DNA of 64,000 bases from Pomphorhynchus laevis. Taxonomy: Eukaryota; Acanthocephala; Palaeacanthocephala; Echinorhynchida; Pomphorhynchidae. Positions 1-12,600 of this stretch are shown here, in pieces. The notes beneath the pieces are model-generated. The model was not told the origin of the DNA. It saw nothing but the letters and a program-made list of their open reading frames with translations, and ran no database searches. The first letter of the stretch is position 1; each line of letters starts with the position of its first letter. The position numbers and the translations under genes were made by a program. The stretch spans positions 124,001 to 188,000 of the forward strand of contig WNNJ02001239.1 in NCBI GenBank assembly GCA_012934845.2. The letters run 5' to 3'.

Positions 1-256
1 TTCATCCAAGAGTTCAAGGTTCCTCCGCAAAACTTTAATTGAGAATGCACTAACAGCATTAAAAAGTCCGTTTAGTTCAATCAACTTAATAAAAAAGCGT
101 GAAAATAGATGTTCAAAGAAGGACAACATTTTTAAAAAGGCTACAGAAATTTAGTTTCAATGCCAATTCAATTTCCATTCATTTAAAAATATAACATGAA
201 CTTGATTTTACTTTATTTTGCAAATTGAATTGGTCTAAAATCTATTTCAACGAAAT

Positions 257-802
257 ATGGGATTCCTGCGAAAAAGACGAGTTACAACGATATACACACC
301 TATTAATTGTTCATGTAACAATGATTGCTGTTATTCGGGGCCGCCGCCGCAATATTTCCCACCACCTCTACCCCCGCCAATACCTTATCCCCAATATCCG
401 CAGATAAACTATCCACAGTACTGTGCACCGCCACCTCCTCTAACCGCATTTCCGTCGTTGCCAGCATTCCCAGCTTTACCGCCACCTATACCTTTCTGCC
501 CACCTCAATTACCACCGCCAATACCTTTCGGCCCACCTCAATTACCACCGCCAATACCTTTCGGCCCACCTCAATTACCACCGCCAATACCTTTCGGCCC
601 ACCTCAATTACCACCGCCAATACCTTTCGGCCCACCTCAATTGCCACAGCCAATCCCAGCATTTCCCCCTCTATTACCACCGCCTATCTCAGCATGTCCC
701 GCAAATTACAATTCTCAACCTCTTCCGATTTTGAATTGTTGTGTACCGTATCCTCAAGCATCACAATCATATAATAATATAAAATGTTTTCCTATAAATT
801 AG
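257..802 (+). CDS. Proline-rich tandem-repeat protein, 181 aa
   Basis: Open frame of 181 codons starting at the ATG at 257; an in-frame stop at 236-238 with no AG between it and the ATG argues for this start. The N-terminus is basic (MGFLRKRR), followed by a Cys cluster (SCNNDCC) and then a Pro/Tyr/Leu-rich body. Residues of about 77-131 hold five 11-residue units of the type LPPPIPFGPPQ (33 bp each), four of them essentially identical. A Cys pair near the C-terminus precedes the stop. The frame is GC-richer than its surroundings, and an AATAAA lies about 100 bp downstream. No signal peptide or known domain is recognised. It may be a structural or secreted proline-rich protein, or the last exon of a longer gene. 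Two further frames are open across the repeat only because the repeat is a multiple of three. Confidence 0.6.
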   Translation: MGFLRKRRVTTIYTPINCSCNNDCCYSGPPPQYFPPPLPPPIPYPQYPQINYPQYCAPPPPLTAFPSLPAFPALPPPIPFCPPQLPPPIPFGPPQLPPPIPFGPPQLPPPIPFGPPQLPPPIPFGPPQLPQPIPAFPPLLPPPISACPANYNSQPLPILNCCVPYPQASQSYNNIKCFPIN

Positions 803-903
803 CACGAGCAATTCAGTTTAATTTGGTGTATCAGATGTTCAAATGTGATTGATCTTTGATGTTATTGACAGAAATGACTGTTCTAGAATATATTTTTATG
901 TTT

Positions 904-909
904 AATAAA
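904..909 (+). promoter_or_regulatory. Polyadenylation signal AATAAA after the proline-rich gene
   Basis: Canonical AATAAA about 100 bp beyond the stop at 802, a normal spacing for a 3' UTR. Confidence 0.5.
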
Positions 910-3025
910 TTTTGATGTCTAAATTTTGATTAATAATAATCTGTTATTCTTTTCATACATTTTTAAAGCGTTACGTCTTGAATTAATCAGTAAATGTTGA
1001 AATTTCAACAGTGAATTTCTGCTGTGGAATTATAGCACATTATAAATTGTATTTGGATACCGCATATACGGTATCCAAAGTCGTGATTATAAATTTATTT
1101 TCTTCATTAGACTGTATTTTGAAAACCTAATCATCGATTAAAAATAGTCTTAAACTTTTATTTTTAAGTTATAAAAATTAATTAATTTTTATAATTAATT
1201 AATCTAATTAATTTTTAATTATATTAAAATTAGTTTTTAATAACTAATTATACTAATTAAGTTTAATTCACTAATTAAACTAATGAGATTTCAAACTATT
1301 TTTTTCTCTAATTAAACTAATTAGATTTTAAACAAATTTTTAATTAGCTTTTTAACTAATTTTTAATTAGTTTTATAAATATTACTATTAATATTAATAT
1401 TTACTATTAATACTTTTAATATTAATATAATATTTATATTTTTAATAATTGTAATATACTTTACTATTCATTATTTAATAGTAATAACTATTTTACTATT
1501 GCTATTTACTATTAATCCTTTTAATATTAATATAATATTTATATTTTTAATACTTTAACTATAATTTTAATTTCATATTAAATTCAAATCTGTTTAAGAT
1601 AATTAGATAACTATAAGTTACCGCTCTACATCACTATTAAAAAGAGTTTTAAATATCATAAGGCAAGGATCTTTAACTCCGCCATGGCAAGTTCTAAGCC
1701 CGTTCTGAGACAGTAGGAAGATTGGCGATAGATTTCATGACAAACCAGCCGTAAAACAAAATCCTCGCATCGACATTATGAAATGCTGTATCAATGCTTT
1801 AAAAGTCAAAAGTACAACGTCCCAGGAGAGTGACGTGCTCAGGTACTGCCTGGCCTAACCGAAAGGTCATCAAAGGTCTCTACAGTAAACTAAAGTCGTC
1901 CTCGATAAGAACAAAGACGCCTTCGTCCTTCATACAAAGTAATATATAATTTGTATATTATAAATATATAAAATATATAAATATTTATATATTGCTATAT
2001 AATTTAAAATTTATCTTGTATAATTATAATTTTATTATAATATATAATACTAAAATTGTGTTTCTAACAAATATTTAGATTATAAGTTGAAAGGTAAAAT
2101 AATTAAATCGGTAAAATTAAATTCAGGCGATACTAATTGACAATATAACATGTTAGAATAGAAGTGGAATAAGAAATGTATTGAAATATCAATCATCCGT
2201 GATCTAGACGGTATATCTAAATTATATAAAAATTTTCAAAGGCAAGTTTTATGTGCCGGAAACATAAAACTTTATTCTATAAAAATAAGATATATAATTT
2301 ATTCCATTTTTATATTTAAAAATAAAGTAAAATGTAGTTTGCTTACATTTCTACACAGTATCATTTTAATTTTTTGACATGTGATTAATTTTATTTTTCT
2401 GTTAAAATCTAAAATATCCATTTATAACCTGACAAATTTATACGAAATTTTCAAAAACAATACGTTTGTATAAGGTGGTAACCCTAAGATAACCTTAGAT
2501 CGTGTTTTCACCTTTAAACCTGTCGAAAACATTAATTTTTTAAACAATAAGCATCCAAGAATTGCTGCAGCAGGTTTTAATTTCTATCTTCGTATAGCTA
2601 GTTAAAGATGAGGATGTTTAACTTATTACTTCTTAAGTTTTGTATATTGTTTGTTTAACGGTTGTATTATAAATAGTTAGCATACATAATATGCTAACTA
2701 TTAAAATATTACAATGTTGTAATATAGATATTATATCATATGTATATTATATTCAATATATTACATATTATATGCATTAGATATTGTTATTTAACAGAAA
2801 ATATGTATTAGATGAATTGATTGTATGTGATGACAGCGGTTCATGTACATATATTCTTGTTGTATTTAAGATACATATGTATGAAGTAATGTCTGACACA
2901 AATTAAGCTTTTCTAAACAATTATATATTGTTAACTTATAAATGCTCTAAATTCACAATTATAAATATCAAAGAAGCCAAGCCTAAAGCTATTTTGGTCT
3001 AGTAAACTTATATTTTATATCTAAC
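910..3025. other. AT-rich spacer without recognisable genes
   Basis: Mostly runs of A/T, especially 1140-1620 (TTAATTAA-type low complexity). A GC-richer island at about 1640-1940 stands out in composition but gives no convincing reading frame; it could be an old repeat. Nothing else is supportable. Confidence 0.5.
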
Positions 3026-3026
3026 A

Positions 3027-3905
3027 AATCAGCAAACTGAGTCTACGTATTTAATATAATTATAAAATAAACAAAACATAATAATGCTAAATCAAAATTT
3101 AATAATTAAATAATAAAATAAATAATTGTTATAAGATTTTCTATAATATATATCAAGTTAAAATGAAAAAATGAAATTTAAAATAAACGTCATTTTTATG
3201 AATTGACTAATAAATAACAGACATTGTATCAGATTAAGAATTAGAGGTCATCAGGAGGAACTGCTATGCTATCCATAAAAAAATTTGCCACTTAAGAGTT
3301 TAAATTTATTCTTTATATTATTGTGTTGATTTATATATTTTACTATTTTCTGCTTGATGGTATTTTTATAGTAACCTAGTTTAAAATATGTATCTATTAA
3401 ATTATTTAAATAATTTTGAAGAAAACCAATATCGTTACAAATTGTTGCAATTCTTAAAATTTCATTATTTAATGTATTATATTTTATATTATATGGTATG
3501 CATGAATGTTCATGCAAAAATATGTTTCTTGTAAATTTAAATATGTCATCTTTACGATATAAATTAAAAGTAGTTTTAATTGATGTTAATTTAATGTTTA
3601 TATCTAGATATAAACCTTCTTTATCATTAATATTGGTTTTGTTAAGAATAAGGCTTTCTGGATAAATGTTGCTCACTAATTGAATAAAAATTATTAGAAT
3701 CAAATACACATATATCATCAATGTATCGAAACATATATTTAATATCTTTATACTGTTTAGATTTAGTTTTTACACAGTTATGAACAAATTCATATTCTAT
3801 AAAGCTTAAAAACAAGTCAGCTATAATTGGGCTACTATTACCACCCATTGGAACACCTTTTACTTGTCTAAATATAGATGTACATACCTTCAAATAATTT
3901 TGATT
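3027..3905 (-). mobile_element. Penelope-like element, family A, 5'-truncated copy
   Basis: On the minus strand a reverse-transcriptase remnant runs from about 3893 to 3269, with GVPMGGNSSPIIADLFLS and the catalytic box FRYIDDICVF, followed by a C-terminal region ending SGKFFYG. The GVPMG and YIDDI motifs place it with Penelope-like RTs rather than LINEs or LTR elements. Directly after it comes the family's conserved tail (3027-3265, read on minus), which contains GCATAGCAGTTCCTCC and ends near the TACGTAGACTCAG motif. No GIY-YIG domain is visible. It is a broken fossil with at least one break. A close relative lies at about 61.3-62.1 kb on the plus strand. Confidence 0.75.
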
Positions 3906-4269
3906 TATTAAAATATTTAAGGATTATAATAATTCAATTTTATCCAATGGTTTGAATATTTTAAATATTTTATGGTTTAAATTTTGGTAAAAAATTGACA
4001 AATATTTGCCACTTTACAAAACATTTTCCTTTTCAAAATATAGTTTTTTATTTTTTGAAAAGGAAATATAATTTTATATTTTATTTTCACAGATAGAACA
4101 ATTTTAAATTATATATTGCAGTGAAAATTATTACTACGACAGTCTGTAGTAATAATTTTAATTTTATAAAAGATCATGGTAAGATAAGATGAGCAAAATA
4201 TGCAGAGCGCGAAGCCAAAATCGAGTGTTCTGGGTTTCACCCTCTTACCTTTTCGGCACTTGGCAATTA

Positions 4270-4330
4270 GTTTTATATAATTTAGATTTATTTTTTAAAC
4301 AGTTATGAACAAATTCATATTCCATAAAGT
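4270..4330 (-). mobile_element. Small Penelope-like RT fragment (family A)
   Basis: About 60 bp matching the RT segment at 3740-3805 that encodes FIEYEFVHN on the minus strand. It is an isolated scrap near the larger copy. Confidence 0.55.
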
Positions 4331-4384
4331 AAATTTAAATTTATTAAAACGCATATTCGTCAGAATTTCAGGTGTTAAATTGAA

Positions 4385-4650
4385 ACATGCTTAATCAATA
4401 CAAGTTTACCAAACAAGATATTATTATAATCGAAAAAGCACCTTGCAGAAACTGAGTTTCGTCAAGCATCGTGAGGAATTGTTGACGTCTTCACATATCT
4501 AAAAATGCACACGATACGTATCCTAATCACTTCATTTTAATCACGATGGCTTTTAAGTGGTTAGAAAGTCTCGGAGTGATGTAATAAACTTATAGAACTG
4601 ATGATCGAAGGTTATTTTTATCGCAAAAGTTTGGACTTAAAATCAATTGT
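4385..4650 (+). repeat. Diverged single copy of the 390-bp tandem repeat unit
   Basis: Matches the 390-bp unit of 44224-45306 in order: GCATCGTGAGGAATTG, the segment before GTCTCGGAGTGAT, CTGATGATCGAAG, and AAAATCAAT(T/A)GTAGCC. It is clearly older than the array at 44 kb because substitutions and gaps are frequent. Confidence 0.6.
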
Positions 4651-5415
4651 AGCCACCTTATAAGCCGGCCCCAGGACCCAAGGGCGATACAACATTATAG
4701 TCGTTAATAATAAGAAAACAAGGGAAAACAGACATAAGTTGGTATTGTAAGGCATCACAGTTTATTAAAAATCAAATCCCAATACCGATTTCTGCTTATT
4801 GAACTTCATCAGTAAGATGAAGATTTTGAGAGTGTTTAAGAATTATACACCACAGTTTAGAAGGGTTCATCACAAGGATGATTATTATAAGACAACCTTC
4901 AAGCCCACAGGCGATCACATTCGGCATTATATATAAATATTAATGCAGATTGCCCCCGGATCGCATAGCAATACGGCATTATAGTAACTACTAATAAGTA
5001 AACGGGGAAAATGAACATAACTGGGTATTGGAAACCATCACAGTCTATCAGCAATCAAATCCCTAGACCGATTTCTGCTTATTGAGCTTCATCAGTAGAG
5101 TCCAGATTTTAAGAGTGTTCAGAGATCCTCCACCACAGTTTAGAATGGTTCGACCTTCAAGTCCACAGGTTATCACAAAAGTAATTCAGCATTATATTAT
5201 ATATTTGTTAATTTATAGGAACAATGGAAAATCAAAGATCAATTCAGTATTTCAATGGCAACTACCATCAGCATCAGGAAAAGAATTGTTTTAGTTTTTA
5301 AAAACTGTAATATATTTATATTATAATGTTCATTATAATATAATGTTCAATATAAATTGCAGCCTGCCACAGGATCGTAGAGCGATACGGCATTATAGTC
5401 GTTACTAATATAAAC
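4650..5415 (-). repeat. Tandem repeat (two full units plus a piece) with hammerhead-like cores
   Basis: Three occurrences of the block ending GGCATTATAG (near 4700, 4984, 5398) show a tandem layout, with the first two 284 bp apart. On the minus strand, units one and two each contain CTGATGA, a short stem-loop and GAAATCGG (4785-4816 and 5068-5098). CTGATGA and GAAA are the two invariant strands of a hammerhead ribozyme core. The intervening stem II is short (GCU/AGC with loop CAATA, plus an A-A mismatch), so activity is uncertain. The 5082-5294 open frame crossing the repeat is not a gene. Confidence 0.5.
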
Positions 5416-5419
5416 GTTT

Positions 5420-6639
5420 GGATCATAAAAGGTTGTTTAATTCCAATTCGCTTATTGCTTAATCTATAAATTAATAATAAAGTTTATATTTCATAAACTT
5501 TAAATAATAAAGTTTAATTTCGCGTGTTGCTTCGAATATAAGCGATACGCTTTATTATATATTTGTGATAATGGTAAAATTACATTATCTAATGTAAAAA
5601 ATTTGAATTCGTTAACTGATCCAGTTAAAAGATGAATAAAATTGTTATAGTAACCGAGTTATGTATCGTTATACATCTTATAAAAGATTCTAAATACGAA
5701 CATTTTGTCATGAAAAAAACAATGTTTATCGTGAATTAGAAATTTATAAAAAATGAAAATAGTTGTCGTATATTTGAAACATTATATAAGCATAGACAGT
5801 CGTTCTTTCTAATAGCTATGGTTTAGTAAATTTACAAACAATTATAAATTTCGATTTTGATCTTTGGCTTAAATGTGTTTTATTTTTAAAATGTCAATTT
5901 CCTATATTTTGTTTAAGCAGGAAAACAGGCTGAATAGTTTTACTGTAAAATAAATTGAGTAAGCGTTAGTGTTTGTGATGTGTTAATTTAGAGTTCGACT
6001 TTAACATGATATACCTACGTAATGTTATAACATTTTTGAAATCTATTGTGCTTTCAGTTATGCAAAGCTTCGCAATGAGGGAGAATAATTTTACGCTTCT
6101 ATATTATACTCAAGCCACACAGGTACGCTGCAAATTTATTACACCGTCAATCAGAAAACACGGTAATGTTAGAAAGAATTAGTTAGTAACTCATCTGCAT
6201 TCCGCAAAACTTTAGCTGAATTTAGTTAACTTCAACATTATTTTCGTGTTTTATTTTGTTGTGTAACTCACTGCCACAATAACGAACGGGCTAGAGCAAC
6301 GATTATTTAAATATATAAATGAGGTATGTCATTTCCTTTTCAAAGAATTCATGTTCAAACACAATATAAAATAGAGTGCACATATTTTTATAATTTAAAG
6401 CATACTTCATCTAGCAGAATTTTCGTTTAGTCATTTGTTAAAAAGAAATGTTTGAGCAGTGTTTCGCAAAGTCATACTTTATAAAAACAGAAAATATATT
6501 TTATGACAAAATATCCGTTTTTACCTGCTGACTTTTTCAACTGAAGTTTCCGGTAAGTGATTTGTCCATGCGGTTTACATGATCTGTAAATCGCTGTTGA
6601 CCTAGAAAGCAAGTTTTTTAAAGATATCTAAGTACTGCA
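5420..6639. other. Intergenic stretch upstream of the ankyrin-repeat gene
   Basis: AT-rich, no convincing exon or repeat recognised. It presumably includes the promoter and 5' UTR of the gene starting at 6640, but no TATA box can be singled out with confidence. Confidence 0.35.
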
Positions 6640-9600
6640 ATGAATCGTCAACCTGAGAAGGCTACTAATCGCAAAAAGTCGTAAGTTATTTCCTATAACT
6701 GTAGAAGCAATCGTGTTTATCTCAACATCTGCAAAATAATTTTGTTATAGGAAGGAGAGCATTGAAAACAATATTCTCACTTAACAGACTAAACATTTTA
6801 ATTATTTAAATTTGCAGCTTTTCATAAAAATTTATTTTTATTTTAAATTTTATCGTTACATAAATATTAATTGTATAAAATCTAATATAATTATGTATTA
6901 TATATAATTATTTATCTTTATATTTAATTTATACATAGCATTTAATACGTAGACTCACTAAGCAGATCTGATTTGTAGAAATTAAAAATTGATTGTTCCG
7001 TCTGATAATGAAGAATTAGTAAACAAAATAAATGGTATTTCCTTAAGGCCAAACTTGATATTTTTAAATAGCACGATTTATTAAGCATACAAAACCGAAA
7101 TTAATCATTTTATTTTCTTAAAATAATAAAACAACTCATAATATTAAGATGATCGTTTTAAATTTATAAATAAAGTGATATTAAATAACACCATATATAT
7201 TATTTATTAGTCAATTCATTAAAATTGATTTTATTTTAAATTATTGTTAATTTTATCATTATATAAATATAAATTTTTTAAATTATTTTTCTTATAATGT
7301 AGAATTATCCATCAACAAAATATTAAACTACTAAATTTACAATATATAAATAAACACAAAAATTTGAATGGATAAGAAAAATAATATGCTTTGTATTAGA
7401 ATAAGAGACACTAGGTAATCAAATGTCATCAGAGAAAATAAGTCATTAGTATGTATTTGGCCAAGCTGCTATGTTGGTTAGAGGAATAGTTGTCGAAATC
7501 TGACTACATAGCAGTTCCTCCTTCGCGTGAATCTTGGAGTAAAGTTGCTACTCCTTCACGTTGATGGAAGTCAGCTGAGGTGACTAGCCCACGTTTTGAA
7601 TGTGGCTAGGAGTCGTCTTATCTGTAAAGTGATCCATATTCGATTGTCAAGACGGAAACTCCGAGGCAGACCTCGGTATAGGTGGAGAGATCAAATTCTC
7701 CATCTTGACAATTAATGCTTAAGAATATCTGACAGGGAAGTCAGGTGGGCCCCTTAGTACTGTGATACTTTGTCACGTATTGTCCGAGCACTGCCTCAAC
7801 AATCCGACCTTCGGATCACTGAAAAATGAACAAATTTTTTAATTAATTTATTTAAGTAAATGTTATGTTAATAATATATACGTAGAATTTAATAAAACCA
7901 TAATTTATAATAGTTATATATAAGACCTTCATATATATTAAAGTTTTATTGAATTTTATACAACATATCATCAATCTTATTATATCATCAATTTAGTTTA
8001 CTCTTCTTTATATTAATTATATAAATTTAAGATAATTAATATAATTAAGATATATTAATATCTTCATTTAATAAATTTTATTAAATACATTGATCTTTAA
8101 AGGAATTTCTACAACTCAGAATTTTTATAAAACGATTGATAGAATAATGGTTCAAGTTCATAAGAAACCGCTATGTTATAAGGTTTTGGCGCAAAATAGC
8201 AAGATGCCAAATGCATGAGATGATTGAGTTTTACTGATATAATACGATTATCTAGAGTAATAGCTATTCTTTTGAATTTATTAATAACTTTATTAATAAC
8301 TTTATCAATTTATTAATAAAAGAATAAATTATAATACAAATTCTTCTAAATAACAAAATATAATTACTCTTTTATTGAATACCTTGGCAACGTTATTTTT
8401 CAATTATAAATTATCTTACAAAATAATTCTATTCTTTCCAATTCGTGTTCTTTGAGGGTTCTATTTATTCAGTTTTAATTAATATATAATATATCTCAAT
8501 TAATATAATTAATCTTAATTTTATTAGATACATTAATGTTAGGAAGAATTTCTACAACTCAGAATTTTTATAAAACTTATTTATTGTGGTTTTATTGAAT
8601 TTTATACAACATATTATAATATATTATAATATAATATATTATATTATCAATAATTAATATTATAATACCATCAATATTAGTTTAATCTTCTTTATATTAA
8701 TTATATAAATTTAATATAATTAAGATAATTAAGATATATTAATATCTTCATTTAATTAATTTTATTAAATACGTTGATCTTAAAAGGAATTAAAGAAAGA
8801 TATATGGAGAATTTGATGGAGATCAAATTCGACCACCAAGGACCGTGATACTTGGTCACGTCTGGTCCGTACACTCCTCCACAATCCGACCTTAGGATCA
8901 GTGAAAAATGAACAAATTTTGTTTATTAAGAAAATTTTATGTTTTGATTATAATTGATATGATATGACTCGTTGTTATGGTTGATCGAGTAATATGAACT
9001 TAATCCTGAAAACATCAATACATCTAAGCATCGCTTATTTTTATTCTAAATAATATCAACCAAAATCTAATTAAATGCCACTTTATTAAAACAATTAGCA
9101 ACATCCTACTATATCAGACATTTGGGATATAAATATTTTTAATTCAAATGTTTAAATGTTTTAATTACATATAATATTTAACATTTAAATATTTTAGTAT
9201 TGATAATATAATATTTTTATATTTTAAATATAAATATTGTTTTGCCAAATTAAACAATTTGGTAATCATTGGATACTTGCAAATACATAATACATGAATA
9301 CTTCATATTCATACATTAATTCAAATATACATAAAAGACCATTAATCTGGAGGGATTAGCTGTATGGCTATGATTATAAGTTTTGTGTGATTAGAACATA
9401 GTGTCACTGGGTCAACTTTTATCTTACATGATCGCATTATATGATTTAATATTAATAATGTAATATTTGTAATACATTATGTAATACCATAAATGTTGTT
9501 TATTAAATAAATGTTATGTTGTGTTTATAAAAAGGATTTTTATATAAAAACGAGGCTCAACAGCGATAATAATACAATCTAATTACTTTTTGTTTATTAG

Positions 9601-12600
9601 CAACACATATGTTCTAGCAAAATGTATAGCAAATTTAATTTGTTTTAATTAATCAAAGTTAAATTTGATTTAAGTGATCGTAATGATTATGAACGGAAGC
9701 AATCGAAAGATAAAAGAGCAGATGATGAGGGTAATAATTCTGCATCGCAAGCTGCAAGTAGCAGCGGCAACATGAGAGATGCTAACAAACAAAGAAAATT
9801 CAGAGAAAAGCATCATCCAATACTGAGGGCAATCTGGGATGTCAATAAGGATGAAATTAATACAGCTGAGAAACTTCGAAAGTTAGAAGACGTAATTGTT
9901 AAACAGCGAAATGGTAATAATAAAAAACGTGATTATAATATTTAAACAGTATTTTATTAAATATAATAATTGTAAGATTGCTTATTATATTACAATATTA
10001 TAATCAATATTACAATATTATTACAATATACACGCAGTACAAATAAAGCTATTTTCAAAAATAAGACTAATATTGTTTTGTTCTTCAATAACTGAAGATA
10101 TAACCATTTTAATTGAAACACTATCAGTAAATAATTTATTCACTTCTCGTATTAGTTGCAAAAGCAGGCAGTCTCTAAGAAACAAATGTTATCTTTTTGC
10201 CGTTTTGGTACGATTACTTAGTTACCAAATTGTAATTTAAATTACTATTCGTAATTTAAATATAAAAACGATATAATTTAAAAGTATAAAAACGACTAAA
10301 GTAGCTATATATATGTAGCTATATATACTAAATTATTGTAACGATAACCAACCAAAGACCAGCGACAAATTGTTTATTTCGACAATGTTTCGATCCTCAT
10401 TTGAATCTTTATCAAGTCAAATTATCTACAATTTCAACAAAAATTTTAGAAAACATTGCACTAGAAAAAATAAATGTAATAACATTATGTTAGATGAACA
10501 AAAGTGTATTCATGTTATGTCCTGCCCTTGCAGCATTGACAGCTATGTTAATCCAAATGGCACGTCAGCGAAACTTAGAATACCCTGGGTTAGCTTAAAT
10601 AATCGTATATTTATGGGGCTCGATATTTTCAGTATAACAGTGTTGTATTGCTAGTTTGACTGCGCCATCGTGTTTAGTTTCTGGTTTATATGGCAGCGAC
10701 GATAATTTATTTCGATGCTTAATTGAGTTGATGTTTCACCGACAAACTGCTTACAACATATTGCACAGGTTGCAACGTACACTCAGTCATTGGTAGTGCA
10801 TGTAGAGGGCTTACGTATTTTGTATTTCAGTGACGCAGTTTCACTACGTACGTGATCTAATAATGGCATAATGGCACATGATTTGCATCGGGGTCGTTTG
10901 CAAGGTTGACATTGATTTCGTCCATTAATGTAATCAGTCGCATTATACAATAACGATCTGCTACTTATATCGCGTATTTTGCTTGAGTTTCTGTAAAATA
11001 CCACTATAGGTGATCCATCTAGCCCTGTTTTATTAAATGCAACATATTTTGTTGTTTTTATCACGTAAAACATGATGATAAGGAACCACAAACACCGATT
11101 CATGCTGTGATTCTCTCTTATTATTAACAGATCCATGCGGTTAATAGTGTAGGTCCTGCTAATTTCATATATATCAACATGTGAGAATATTCCCTTGCTA
11201 ATAAATCTATTTGCAACTTTTTTAATTCTTGAAATCTCGATTCTGCTGAACTTGATATTTTAATTATCCTTCGTATTTCATTTTGTATGACCGCTCGTTT
11301 AGTTGTCTAGGTGTGTTTGCTATACGCGTGTAGGTACTTTGCTGTTGATTATGGTTTTTGGAAAGTTGATGTTTCATATACTATTTTATTGTTCATTTTC
11401 CGCTCAATCCGAACGTCAAGTTAATTAATTAGACTGTTTCTCACATTTAAATTGAAGTTTTCCTTTATTGATATGCGAATTTAATTTATCAAGAGCATCA
11501 TCACCAAACGTCCAAATCAATAAAATATCATCAATGTATCTGATCCATGTATGAGGTTTTTGGTAGGCTGTTACTAAACGATCTTTTTCATACATGTCCA
11601 TGCAAATAATTGCGTATGACGGAGCTAGAGGTGTGCCCATTGTTGTCCCTTTCGTGTGCATATACATCGTTTCATTAAAGGATACAACATTGTTTCGTAA
11701 GACGACTTCAGTAGCTTCGACAATAAAGTTCGCCTCCACCATAGGTAATAATCGCGTAGCCAATCGTAATGCTTTCATACTTTCTTCAATAGGTATGTTC
11801 GTATACAGTGATTCGAGGTCAAATGTCCATAATATTGAGTTATCAGGAATGGTACTTTTTATCCATTCAAAGCGAAGTAAGAAATCGTCCGTACTCTTCG
11901 GTTTGTTCGGTTTGATCACTCTGTATCGATTAAATAAATCGGGTGGTAAAATCGTACTATGGTCTAAAGAAGAATGTGCTAAGGAAGGATTACGCCAACT
12001 GAATTCTGGTACATATAGAAAAGCAGGCGACGACGATTTGGCACAAGCGTATGCCAAACGTTGGTAATGCTATATGATAGCACTACCATTAGTAGTGCTA
12101 CATGTACTACTAATAATTGCGTGTAAGTTGTAACCTGTGCAATGTGTTGTAAACAGTATGTCGGTGAAACATCAACACAATTAAACATCAAAATAAATAA
12201 TCGCCGTTTACACAATCAATAGGTGCGGTCTATCACGCAATACAATACGGTGATCCTAAACAATAGAGCCCTATAAATATACGATTATTGAAGGCAACCC
12301 AGGGTATTCTAAGTTACGCAAGGCAAGGGAAGCTTTTTGGATTAGCAAATGATGGCTGGGATGCCATTTGGATTAACACAGCTGGCAATGCTGCAATGGC
12401 AGGACATAACATGAATCCACTCTAGGTCATTAAACTTAATGTTATTGCATTTATTTATTTTCTAATGCAATATTTTCTAAAATTTTTGTTGAAATTGTAG
12501 ATAATTTGACTTGATAAAGATCCAAATGAGAATCGGAACGATGTCGAAAGAAACAATTTTTCTCTGGTCTTTGGTTGGTTACTGTTACGATAATTTAGTA

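Noticed and set aside
325-774. Second long plus-strand frame across the proline-rich gene
   Set aside because: It is open only because the repeat unit is a multiple of three; composition (Thr/Ser) lacks domain sense, and the Cys/Pro frame has the better start.
5082-5294. 70-codon frame
   Set aside because: Runs through a tandem non-coding repeat; the equivalent frame is closed in the other unit.
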